Shown here piece after piece: positions 34,301 through 42,900 of a DNA stretch of 64,000 nt. The translations under genes were made by a program, and so were the position numbers. The notes below the pieces were generated by a model. The model did not search any database and had not been told where the DNA came from. It was given only the letters and a program-made list of their open reading frames with translations. Source of the stretch: Psococerastis gibbosa (taxonomy: Eukaryota > Arthropoda > Insecta > Psocodea > Psocidae); contig OZ020487.1 in assembly GCA_963971405.1 (NCBI GenBank), forward strand, positions 26,335,371 through 26,399,370. The letters are read 5' to 3'. Each line of letters opens with the position of its first letter. Position 1 is the first letter of the stretch.

Positions 34301-36791
34301 TGATAAAAAAACATTGTTTGGGACTGCTATTTTATACATCACACCATATATGTATATGGAATTTAAAATTTTTGGTAGGCAATTTTTCCATAATGAAACA
34401 TGAAACTTTTCTTTTCATTTTTGCTTTGAAAATTTTCAGAAAATACTACAATGTACCAATGTAGTAAATTTGATAGACTAATCACTAAATGTCAACTAAA
34501 TGAAACCAGAGATGTGATTGATTTGGATCTCTATCAACGGCCATTACTCTGGTGTATTATTATTTGTTTGTCTTGTTCCTGTCAGAGACTTCGCTCGTTC
34601 GAATAAGAGCTTCATAACGATCTATCGACATTTTTTAAAAAGACCATTCAATTGAAAAAAAAAAATCTGGTACCTATCTTTAGTACACTGATTGCATTGC
34701 TGTTACAAACAAACCATTGTACAGTAGCTTCAGCCATTCTTTGGTTTTTAGTTACTCAATAAATCCTTACCGTATTGTAAACAAGAAAGAAACTGTATAC
34801 TTATTTATCAACAGTAGGAAAATAACAGAACGGCTGAAGCTCGTGTGCACAAGGGCGGATTTTAGGGGGGGTCAGGGGGTCTGGACCCCCCCCCCCCAAA
34901 AAAAATTAAATGAACTTTCACTGAACTTTCACTAGTTAATATGGGTTTACAGTGGGAATTAAAAACAGTATAACACATGATTCATTCTTATTCTGCAGGC
35001 TGATAATAATCCTAAAATGGTAAAGAACTGCCGCCCAATGTTGCTGTTGGTTTGTGTGACATTTCTGGTGATGCTGTCGTCCCCACAAAATGAGGTGCAA
35101 GCTGATGTGAACATCGGTAGCTGTGTTTTTGGTTTGGACTACACCTCCAATTGTCTTGCTGAGTGCCAGAGGCGCGGCTACAGAGGAGGCCACTGTGGAA
35201 GCATCGCCAATGTCAATTGTTGGTGCGAAAATTGAGACGAAATGAACCAAACCGAAAAGACATCTGGAGTCTGAACACTACACCTTAATTGAAAGATTAA
35301 AAGAGCCTGCTGTTTCTGGTCAATAAATTCAAAATAAAAAAAACTACCGACACGTTTAAAAAAAGTGTATTCTTGGTTTTTACTCAACTTATGACTTCAA
35401 TAAAAATGAACTGTTCTATGTACTGCTTATTTTTTTTCAATCGGTTCATGAATAGTACTTTTGCAAATTTTGAGATTTCACTGCGGCAAAATTGAAATAA
35501 AAACAGTCCGAACATTCTGAATATTGTAGAATTATAATTTTTTTTTTTTTTTTTTTTCTTCGTGGGGCCTACTCGTTTGAGTTCCTATAAGCGTCGACCT
35601 AGAAGGTCTTTTGCTTCCACGTTTGCCATCTACGCCCATCTTATAACACCAGTCTTTTTGATAAATTCTAGTGTTTTTGTGATGGGATTAGATCGGATGG
35701 TTTCCTCTTCAGACCTAGGGTGGCCAAGAGCTTGGTATCGAGTTTGTCCCAGCGCTTCACATTCAAGGAGAATGTGTTCAGCTGTTTCTTCTTCAACTTC
35801 ACACAGTCTGCATCTACTGTCGTTTTTCACGCCAACCCTATGCATGTGTTTGTTGAAGTGGCCGTGGCCCGTAAGCGTGTCAACCACCCTTCTAGCTTGC
35901 TCTCTACTTAAAGAGAGAAGCTGATCGGTGAGCTTCTTACTAGGACCCGGAATAACCTTTTTAGCAAATCTGCTTTCCGGGACTTTCTTCCATTCCTCTG
36001 CAGTTTTTCTCTGCACTCATTTTTGTACAGAAGTACGGGCCTGGCAATAAGCCATCCCGTACTTAGGTTCTGCACCAATGAATGGCGTTTCTGCACCTTT
36101 TCGAGCCAGCTCGTCGGCTCTTTCATTCCCATCAAAGTTCGAGTGCGCCGGGACCCAAATCAGCGAGACTGAGTTTTCCCGACACACCTTTATTAGGAGG
36201 TTGGTGCAGAGAATTATAATTATGTAGGCTATATATCACTGAAAATAAACTAACATAGGTTGAAAAGGCAACCTCATAGTTACAACAGAATATTCTACGA
36301 TAGTAGATGGGATCATCTGGATAATCATCCTCTTCAAGCCTTACATTATTTCATTTAAGGCTCTGAACTTCCCAACCACTGTATTAAAACCTCAAGTTGC
36401 AGATATAAGTACCTATTTAAATTGCTAATACACATAAAATTTGGTATTTCCTATATGCAACATTTGTATTTTATGCTCTGATAATAAAAATATAATATCA
36501 ACCATCAGTATCGCACAAAAACATAAGCTACATTACTCTTATATTTCTTTCTAATAATAGCTTTCTATATGTATATGACAATAAGCCTTCTATATAATAT
36601 GCTATGTTACAATATGATGCACGCCAGTGCTTTGGTATTTTTTTTCTTTCAGGGACAAACCACAGCAGACATGCAGTAGTTGTACAGGACGAGGTCAAGT
36701 CTTTCCTGGTAACTCGTTGCCGTACCAAGTTCCAGTCAAGCTTGTTATTCCTCCCGAAGGCTGGCCCACTGCGACTTCATCCCATACATAA
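22143..36791 (+). CDS. T-box transcription factor, Tbx15/18/22-like, five exons
   Basis: A nuclear DNA-binding protein of 294 residues. Exons: 22143-22360, 22940-23056, 23975-24140, 30197-30441, 36653-36791; every junction keeps phase (2,2,0,2). Residues 15-20 ([10 protein letters not shown]) resemble the eh1-like Groucho-binding motif of Tbx15/18/22 proteins. The T-box starts at about residue 48 ([18 protein letters not shown]) and runs through [25 protein letters not shown]-like sequence, [20 protein letters not shown] and [11 protein letters not shown] to [16 protein letters not shown] and NPFAKGF. VTAYQNQ-ITRLKI also favours Tbx15/18/22. Odd points: an insertion before TFVFSH, RQLCCKR in place of the usual RDSGRNR-type sequence, and a short Pro/Ser tail ending at TAA 36789-36791. 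Assignment to the subfamily is an inference; membership in the T-box family is secure. Confidence 0.9.
22361..22939. other. T-box intron 1
   Basis: No repeat or element was recognised in these 579 bp. Confidence 0.5.
22940..23056 (+). CDS. T-box exon 2
   Basis: Acceptor TTTTAG, donor GTGATT. Codes [25 protein letters not shown] and NTRYRYMYH, standard second-exon T-box sequence. Phase joins exactly with both neighbours. Confidence 0.9.
23178..23421 (-). mobile_element. SINE-like retroposon, second copy, 12-bp target duplication
   Basis: Flanked by CATTACCATAGT at 23166-23177 and 23422-23433. It shares its body and both termini with the copy at 8439-8698, including the (ACT)n tail on the minus strand. 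It is inserted in T-box intron 2. Open frames read through it on the minus strand are artefacts. Confidence 0.7.
23975..24140 (+). CDS. T-box exon 3
   Basis: Acceptor TTTTTAG, donor GTACGT. Codes [29 protein letters not shown] and [15 protein letters not shown]; ends in phase 0. Confidence 0.92.
24211..24386. mobile_element. hAT-like MITE, 176 bp
   Basis: Ends CAGGGACGGATTTGG and TAAATCCACCACTG. Flanks GTGAGAAC (24203-24210) and ATGAGAAC (24387-24394). Its right half matches the 1143-bp element at 19131-20273, so it is an internally deleted sibling. It sits 70 bp after T-box exon 3. Confidence 0.8.
24744..25158. mobile_element. Palindromic Harbinger-like MITE (GGCGCCCATTCC type)
   Basis: Left end GGCGCCCATTCCACATACGT, right end ACGTATGTGGAATGGGCACC, TAA on both sides (24741-24743, 25159-25161). 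The arms AACGTCAATGAAAATTATGA and their complement form a long palindrome. It lies in T-box intron 3. Confidence 0.85.
25299..25681. mobile_element. Palindromic Harbinger-like MITE (GGYGCCCATTCC, subfamily with TTGACCGGC)
   Basis: Starts GGTGCCCATTCCATTGACCG and ends CGGTCAATGGAATGGGCGCC. Flanks are TAA and TTA. It is nearly the same sequence as the copies at 51157-51540 and 52148-52531, with GCAGACATTCAAGAC on both arms. Confidence 0.85.
25685..27255. other. T-box intron 3, unassigned
   Basis: No element boundary was recognised. An open frame at 26192-26464 (minus) has no motif. Confidence 0.45.
27256..28126 (+). CDS. Uncharacterised single-exon ORF, possibly a retrocopy
   Basis: The frame is open from 27256 to the stop at 28124-28126; the first likely methionine for a real start is near 27498 ([19 protein letters not shown]). 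The region [19 protein letters not shown] through [17 protein letters not shown] looks helical and HEAT-repeat-like. The last third is acidic with [19 protein letters not shown] and [12 protein letters not shown], a probable coiled coil. I do not recognise the family. It has no introns although it lies inside a T-box intron on the same strand. About 355 bp downstream is an AATAAATAAATAAATAAA stretch (28482-28503) that could be a polyadenylation signal plus tail. A 3'-partial processed retrocopy is my preferred reading; a nested intronless gene is the alternative. Confidence 0.55.
28127..29199. other. 3' flank of the nested ORF and T-box intron 3
   Basis: Likely 3' UTR up to the AATAAA cluster at 28482-28503. 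Beyond that nothing was recognised. Confidence 0.4.
29200..29405 (+). mobile_element. 3' end of a jockey/CR1-type LINE, second copy
   Basis: Shares CTAAATTGCTTAGA, CACTGTCACTGAGGCACTAG and CTTTATACTTTCTTGTC with 13745-14027 and ends in (ATTT)n. The segment TGACGATTTTACTTTATACT is the unoccupied counterpart of the insertion site used by the element at 45675-47693. Confidence 0.65.
29406..30196. other. T-box intron 3, 3' end
   Basis: A GC-richer block at 29805-29930 has some dyad symmetry (GACGTGTCGCAACTCGACAC) but no assignable function. It ends in acceptor TTTTCAG at 30190-30196. Confidence 0.4.
30197..30441 (+). CDS. T-box exon 4 (C-terminal half of the T-box)
   Basis: Acceptor TTTTCAG, donor GTAAGA. 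Codes [19 protein letters not shown], then [36 protein letters not shown] and LCCKR. Starts phase 0, ends phase 2. Confidence 0.92.
30442..32480. other. T-box intron 4, first part
   Basis: Contains a short fold-back at 31214-31448 (listed separately) and a (TAAG)n run near 30637. A minus-strand frame at 30888-31310 has no convincing motif. Confidence 0.45.
31214..31448. mobile_element. Short inverted-repeat element
   Basis: GAGTTGCCTATTAGCAAAAG near 31214 is matched by CATTTGCTAATAGGCAACTC ending at 31448. Possible 4-bp flanks AAGT on both sides. No coding capacity; family unknown. Confidence 0.5.
32498..33119 (+). pseudogene. GC-richer decayed coding-like stretch, unrecognised
   Basis: Three open segments follow each other in different plus frames. 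32498-32767 includes [20 protein letters not shown]. About 32700-32884 includes [18 protein letters not shown] and [17 protein letters not shown]. 32899-33119 includes [18 protein letters not shown] and [17 protein letters not shown] and ends in TAA. Base composition is clearly richer in GC than the flanks. The pattern suggests one coding region broken by frameshifts, but I recognise no family. It lies in T-box intron 4. Confidence 0.4.
33120..34998. other. T-box intron 4, middle part
   Basis: 33200-33440 is also GC-richer, without a frame. A hAT-like terminus CAAGGGCGGATTTTAGG followed by G- and C-runs lies at 34850-34900, with no right end found. The stretch ends with acceptor TTCTGCAG just before the peptide gene. 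Confidence 0.45.
35017..35235 (+). CDS. Heliomicin/defensin-like antifungal peptide precursor
   Basis: A 72-residue secreted peptide. Residues 1 to about 29 form a signal peptide ([12 protein letters not shown] core, cleavage likely after QA). The mature part, starting [10 protein letters not shown], has six cysteines spaced C-x9-C-x3-C-x9-C-x7-C-x-C, the CS-alpha-beta pattern. Phrases such as [11 protein letters not shown] and ANVNCWCEN closely resemble heliomicin, a lepidopteran antifungal defensin, from my knowledge of that family. Such peptides are made in fat body or haemocytes and act in haemolymph. An acceptor TTCTGCAG at 34991-34998 suggests a 5' UTR exon upstream. AATAAA signals at 35322 and 35333 follow. 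The gene is nested in T-box intron 4 on the same strand. The reading frame is intact. Confidence 0.85.
   Translation: MVKNCRPMLLLVCVTFLVMLSSPQNEVQADVNIGSCVFGLDYTSNCLAECQRRGYRGGHCGSIANVNCWCEN
35322..35338 (+). promoter_or_regulatory. Polyadenylation signals of the peptide gene
   Basis: Two AATAAA hexamers, at 35322-35327 and 35333-35338, lie about 90-100 bp after the stop codon. Their position suits 3' end formation of the antifungal peptide mRNA. Confidence 0.6.
35540..36209 (-). mobile_element. 5'-truncated LINE with RNase H end, 12-bp target duplication
   Basis: Identical AGAATTATAATT lies at 35528-35539 and 36210-36221. On the minus strand the copy begins inside an RNase H domain ([20 protein letters not shown]). 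It continues to a zinc-knuckle-like C-terminus ([31 protein letters not shown]) and ends in a poly-A seen as a T-run at 35540-35557. The frame is shifted at least once (around 36010-36040). An RNase H-bearing LINE of the jockey/LOA/R1/I type is likely. Confidence 0.85.
36222..36652. other. T-box intron 4, 3' end
   Basis: AT-rich, no element recognised; ends in acceptor TTTCTTTCAG at 36643-36652. Confidence 0.5.
36653..36791 (+). CDS. T-box exon 5 (terminal)
   Basis: Phase-compatible with exon 4. Codes [36 protein letters not shown] and TATSSHT before TAA. The C-terminal region is far shorter than in vertebrate Tbx15/18/22, so this may be an isoform-specific end or a wrongly joined exon. Confidence 0.6.
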
Positions 36792-38117
36792 GAGAATAAT
36801 TGTTGTGCTATAGTTTTCTAAAGAAATTGGTGTATTTTCCTTATAAAGATAGTCGAGGATTTCTTTTATGTTTAATTTTTTCACCTTGGATGTCCTGCAG
36901 TCAAGACAATGGTTTTGGAGCGTTATACTCACTGCATGCATTGAATTCTTTAAGACTATTCAGTAGAAATTTATCAATGATACCAGTGCCGCCTAGTAGA
37001 GGTTTAGGGACACATGTTTTTAGTGCCGGCCGCATAAAGTCTCCCACAGGAAGGCTAAATTTGTGCAAGAACAACAAAATATAATTATTATAAAAGAAAG
37101 AAATAATTTGTGTAAAACTAAAACAGTATCGTCACTCGAACTCTTATACGCACATAAATGGATTAACTTTGTACTAGGATATGAGGCTATACGTTCAATT
37201 AGAAATAATATTGTATACACTATATATGTAGAATCGGATTTTGCTTAGTGCCGCCAAGTGAAAATTCCTTCAAATATGCTCTGATCCATCTTCGATGTAA
37301 AGAACAGTGAAATCTTCTGTTGAGAAACATTTAATGTGTCGGAAATCGAAATCCCTGGCCAAAGAGAGAAATTGCAATTTTACTACGTAAGTAGCAGCAG
37401 TAAATAAGGGGACGGAAGCTTCAAAAAACAGAATAACGTAGTACGTAGTGATACTCAACTACCTGAATATTTTATTTGGATTATACAATCATAAAGACCA
37501 GCTAGCACTAGCTTCTGAGATTATTCTCTCTTTTATTTATTTTTGTTCATAGACTGAAATAAGTGGCGTCTCAAATGCGAAACATTGGCCATGTGGGGGA
37601 TGCAGCAAATCTATAATAAGACTGCACATAAAACCGTAATTTATAACTACGATAGCTACAACTGAATAACACTAATCTAGTTCAACAATCGCGTAACATA
37701 CCCCGAGACCTTCAAAGTAGTTGGGTACCTACAAATTTGTAAATTACTGTACCTTTATCTATACCAACTGTACCTGTCCATCCAGCAAGGTCACTGGGCA
37801 GCATAGGATTACCATTTGTACTGTATGTGATCTCATAACGCACCCTTTACGCCACAATTAGGTTTCATCAGAAGAATTACAACGTGGCCAATATAAGGTC
37901 AGGGTGGGTCGGACAGATATATAAATTACTGTTATTAATATTAATACAGGTTTCATGTAAATTAGTTGATCCCATCTTCTTTGCCAGGATCATCTTTTTT
38001 TCTCAAGGTCCAACGAGCTCAGTCGCATTGTCTGCGCATCCGGATCTTTTTTCAGCTGAGACGTTCGTTAAATATGGCAAAGGACTTACCATATCCGGGA
38101 TGGTTTTATATGTCCAA
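36792..38117. other. Downstream of the T-box gene, unassigned
   Basis: No gene recognised. Open frames at 36800-37084 and 37884-38159 show no motif. Confidence 0.5.
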
Positions 38118-38409
38118 CAGGCGCGGATCTACGGGGGGGGGGGGCTATGGGGGCTATAGCCCCCCCCCCCCCCATTGGGGTCCTCAAAATGCGTAAAACC
38201 CCACTATTTCAGTCCTATTTTTCACACATTTTCTCCCGGGGGAGACCCCCGGGTCCCATATTATGTGCTCGATTGTATTAATTACCTATAATATAGAAGC
38301 CTTATTGCTCTGAAAATGCGTAGAACCCCAATTATTCAGCCCTATTAAAAAAAAAAAAGCGAAATTTAATCTTAGCCCCCTCCTTGGACTCATTCTAGAT
38401 CCGCGCCTG
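38118..38409. mobile_element. hAT-like MITE with G/C-runs
   Basis: Ends CAGGCGCGGATCTACGGG and CATTCTAGATCCGCGCCTG. Flanks ATGTCCAA (38110-38117) and GTGACCAA (38410-38417) match at six of eight positions. It contains a G-run, a C-run, and an inverted copy of the CCCGGGGG hairpin module of 19470-19860. Confidence 0.75.
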
Positions 38410-39113
38410 GTGACCAATGATGGTTTGTTGCTTACTTTTTATTATATTCCTCCTTAAATGAGATTAGGTAGGGGGGAGCTGACGATTTTGGCGCACCTGG
38501 AGATCTTTTCTCATACACCGTGTGTAGATCGTCACGCGCACAGTTGCCTATTTTTGATGAAACGTTAAAAACCAAATACAAAACATGGCAAATACAACAT
38601 TCAAAAAAATAATAATAAAACTGTTTTTCGAGTTTTTGGAGCTGCAAAATCGTCCATTTCGAAGTAAAAATCATCCCCGCCATGTGCGCTTCAAGCCTTC
38701 AATCGATAACAAAGCCAACCCCCCCCCCCTGCCAGCAACCCCTCTTGACGCATGTATAGTATAAGATCAAGGGAATTTAGAAGAGCTAATTTTGAAAAAG
38801 GTCGTTCACATGTCGCCACTGATAGGCTAAAAGCGGTTGGAAACCAAGAGCTAAGCAGAGTTTCTGCTTTTATTTCAATGTTGGACTCATTTCATTTTTT
38901 TGATGGATTACTTTTTCATTACTTTATTTTGAAATAGAAGGTTAATTAATTTTTCTCCTCTTCTTTGGCGCCCCTTCTCAACCAGCGCAGCGTTCGGGGC
39001 GGTGGGTGGCTCCCTTCCGTCCCCCTCGCTAAGCAACTTCTGATAGAGCTTACAACTTTCAAATAATCAATTAGTTTTAAAAGCATGTACACATTTTTTT
39101 TAATTCATGCGTC
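38410..39113. other. Unassigned
   Basis: No gene recognised. A C-run lies at about 38719-38728. A purine-poor GC block at 38965-39035 lacks an open frame of note. Confidence 0.45.
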
Positions 39114-39520
39114 TTAAGAGTGTGCATGCCGTAGGAAATTGGCAGCCCGAAATTTAATGATTTTTATTTAATTAACTAAGCAAGTTAATAAAGATTTAGC
39201 TCATTTAAGTTGTAGAAAACAACTGCATGCATCATATAATCAGGTATTTTATAATTTTCGAAATTGTAGTTTGTATCATAAACATGATAATAAGTTATAA
39301 ACAATAACTTTTCACGCATAGGTATAGTATATACCTATAAAAAAACTACAATTTCGCGAAAATTAAAAATACCTTATTATATGATGCATGAAGTAGTAGT
39401 CTTCTACAACTTAAATGAGCCAAATCTTTAATAACTTGATTTGTTAATTATTACAGTAAATAAAAAATAAAGAGTATTAAATTTTGAGCTGCCAACTTCC
39501 TTTGGGTTGTACACTCTTAA
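39114..39520. mobile_element. Fold-back element with TTAA ends, copy 2
   Basis: Left end TTAAGAGTGTGCATGCCG, right end GTTGTACACTCTTAA. Arms share GTTGTAGAAAACAACTGCAT and the inverted counterpart with the copy at 12747-13132. TTAA bounds both ends. Confidence 0.7.
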
Positions 39521-39831
39521 AAGATATATAGTAAAATAAATACCACACCCAGTGTAGGTACACAATTTTAAAAGTTATATATATACTGTATATATATATT
39601 GTATATAATATATATAAATAATAATAAAAAATAAACTGGCCAGATTATCCAACATAACGAGTCCTATATACAATAAGTAGGTATAAAACACCGGCATTTA
39701 TTTTTCAATGAATTAATTTCTCTTCATTCTTTAGACTTTATTTGCGTACGGTAGTACCTACAGAAAGAAGGCACTTAAAAGTATCAGCGGCTACTATGTA
39801 TTAATGTCTTTGATAAACTGCTACTAACATA
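39521..39831. other. Upstream of the proline-rich gene model
   Basis: AT-rich, with (TA)n tracts at about 39574-39620. No promoter element could be assigned. Confidence 0.4.
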
Positions 39832-39977
39832 ATGGAATCTTTGCAATTACATTACATTCCCGACCGAAATAGTGGAAAAGGCCTGGGGTTGGTATCTCTA
39901 CTAGAAGTTGACCTCGTCATCGTTGAGTGTCCATCATTTAGTGTCAGGTTTATCATGATAGTGTCCTTTGGACGCAG
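39832..39977 (+). CDS. Proline-rich gene, candidate exon 1
   Basis: ATG at 39832 with an in-frame TAA just upstream, open to a strong donor CAG/GTAAGT at 39978. Phase 2 at the 3' end. It has no recognisable motif. Confidence 0.4.
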
Positions 39978-42900
39978 GTAAGTCAAATTATTGGAAACTT
40001 AATGAATTATAATCATATAAGTACATATTTACTGTAGAGTTGTAAACTTATACTTAAGACATTAGTATTTCTGGCAATGAGCTTCAGTTATTAGAATAAG
40101 CTAAGCCAAATATTACTGTAAAATTGTGCAATATAACCTACAATAAAAAATCCAAGATTCTGGAATCCTATAACATAAAACTAACCATCAGGAAGCAATT
40201 TCTATAAACATGTGTGTAGAGTGTTTTATTGTACGGCTGTGAAACCTGGACTATAGCAGATAAGGAACTAAACAAACTCGAAGCTTTCGAAATGTGGTGT
40301 TACAGAAGGATGCTACGGATCAGCTGGAGGGACCATGTGACAAATGAAAGAGTGCTAGACGCTATCGGGGAAGAAAGACAGTTAGTAGCCCAGATACGAA
40401 TCAGGAGAGCGAAATGGATGGGGCATTTGCTAAGGCACAAAAATCTGGTACACACTATAATCGAGGGCAGAGTAGAGGGAAATAACCGAAGAGGACGGCC
40501 GAAGAAGGAATTCATGGATCAAGTAAAAGAAGACGCAGGAGCAATATCATATCAAGAACTGAAGAGGAAGATCGAGGACCAAGTAAGCTGGAGGACGATA
40601 TGCAGGGAGTTGCAGGGAGTTGCTGCCAACCATTGATTGTAAGATTGTAACCTTAAGAAGAAGACAGCGTTTAAATTATGTGGAGGAAGACTATCTAAAT
40701 ATCGTCAAACTTTAAAAGCAATTAGTCAAATCACTCATTCATTGGCTAGGGCTCGTTTACGTGACCACATACCGTACCTACAATTAAGGCTTTTAAAGGA
40801 CAGACAGTTTATCTTAAAGTCTTGTATCTGTTGAACCCTTGTATAAGTTGGGACAAAAATACCTACCAGAATTTGTTTTGTGGATGCTCATAAACAGGCT
40901 TTTACTGGCCCAATTAGAACATGATCACGAATCAGCCTTCACCTATGGTCCTCAATACAAGCCTTACTCGTATATCGCGTCGTTATTGTGTGGTTTAAAT
41001 GTCAAAATAGAAGCAAATCCAATGCCTACCATTATTATCTTGCAGTAGATAACTGGGGCTCAAATTAAGTGTTAAGTGTAAACGGCAGTGCTATCGACGA
41101 CAATCTCAATAAAACATTATATACAAACTAGAGTATCAAGAAAAAACAGAATACGGCGGGACTCGGATCCACAATCTTCCCGGAGGGCATGCAAAGCAGG
41201 TGGTCCGGGGTCTTCCTAGCTGGGTGTAAGAGAGGGCTTTATAGCCCTAACTCCGCTAGGTTGGCTTAGTAATGGAACAAAAGGTCAATATATATTTATT
41301 ATTTATTTATAACTAGGGTTACCAGATTTCAGACAGCTCAATTCCTGACACCTGAACCAAAGTGTCCTTCTAGATCGTGTAAATTTCCTTCTGAAGTGTC
41401 ACATTATATCATGTGTAAATTAATTTACTTACCTAGCCTACTTAAAGCGTGAAAAAAAAATTGCATTTCAGTATTTGTTTTTTCCGTTTTTATTTCACAT
41501 TTTTAACGTTACGAAATCCATTTTTTTTTATTTGCATGTTTCTCGTAATAATTATTAATTAAGATTCCTGACATTCCTGACGTCTGGTAACCCTGTATAT
41601 TACCCAATAGTACCGTAGGTACCTATATTATGAATTTATGTTTTGGTGGTACCTATGAGATCTTATTCCTTGAAAAGCTAGAGGGATGATTAATATGAGT
41701 TTTGCACTGTATGCATTGTTTCAAGTGGGAAAATATGTTTATATTCACAAAAAGGCAGAGCTACTTCTATAAAACAATACTGCTGGGAGATCTGTCATTG
41801 AACAAAAGGGTTGGTTGCAGAGGCGTAAAGCTATAGAATGATGGCGGGGGCTAAACTAAGCAGACCTTATGACGTCATCAGGCAGGATAAGGAAAAATAA
41901 AAAATAAAAGAGCAAAATAGCAGGGTTTTACGCATTTTAATAGCAGTAAAGTATAGCGGTAGATTTTACAAAGCTAAAAAAGGAATGCTTATATTCATAT
42001 TGCTGCAAAGGGGGCCATGAAGTACGAACCACGTCTTACAATGCTCGAGGCTGGGGGGGGGGGGGCTTTCAAAAGGAGCTGGGGAGGGGCAAGTTGGACC
42101 GTGCCCCCCCCCCCAACTTTACGCCCCTGGTTGGTTTCAAAACACAGTCTACTTCAGAATTTTTCTTTCTCTGCTTAGATACTGCTGGTGCACGGTTTTC
42201 CTGAAAAACATTTGCTCTCAGCAGCTTACTGTTGCCGTCAGGCAAGAAACAATGAAGCGGCAAAAAATAGTGATTGAAATGTAGCTAGGAGGTTTTCGTT
42301 GTACCCTAATTATAGTCATAATAAAGCTATTTAGATTACGAATAAACTCCGCAGAAACTTACTGCGCCGGATCTGTTGGCAAGCCTGCTTGCTGGATTTT
42401 TCTTTTTTTATGTTGGAACCCTACAAAGTCAGCCACACATCCTTTGATATTTCCCCTTCCGTTTTACTGCTATCGGCCTTAGTATATGGTTAGGCCCCAT
42501 CTATTATATTCTATATCTTTCATTGCAGATGATTTTCTTTTGTATACCGGCCTTTAACTTAGATAAGAAGTAGCAGATGGGTCGGGGCCTTTAAATTACT
42601 CTTACGCAGCCGTGCCTGTTTAACTATGGGTGGTTCCCGTCGGCATGTACAGAGATTAATAACCTGTATACTAATTGGGAAGATTTGGTACCTGGTATGG
42701 TGTGCCTGACCCGGCACTCCAGCGTCTGTCGTTCATTTCAACCATACCGTTTACATATTAACTTAACATCGGGAATAAGATTAAATTATTTTCTATAAAC
42801 ACCAAATTGATTCAATTTTGTTTTAAACAAAAGAGTGCAAAATACGCGAGAAATTCCAATGAATGAACTGTTGGCTTACAATAATAATAATAATGATTGC

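Noticed and set aside
41043-41066. Short match to the start of CCAP receptor-like exon d (GATAACTGGGG...CAAATT)
   Set aside because: Under 20 matching bases, no continuing frame or splice site; taken as chance.
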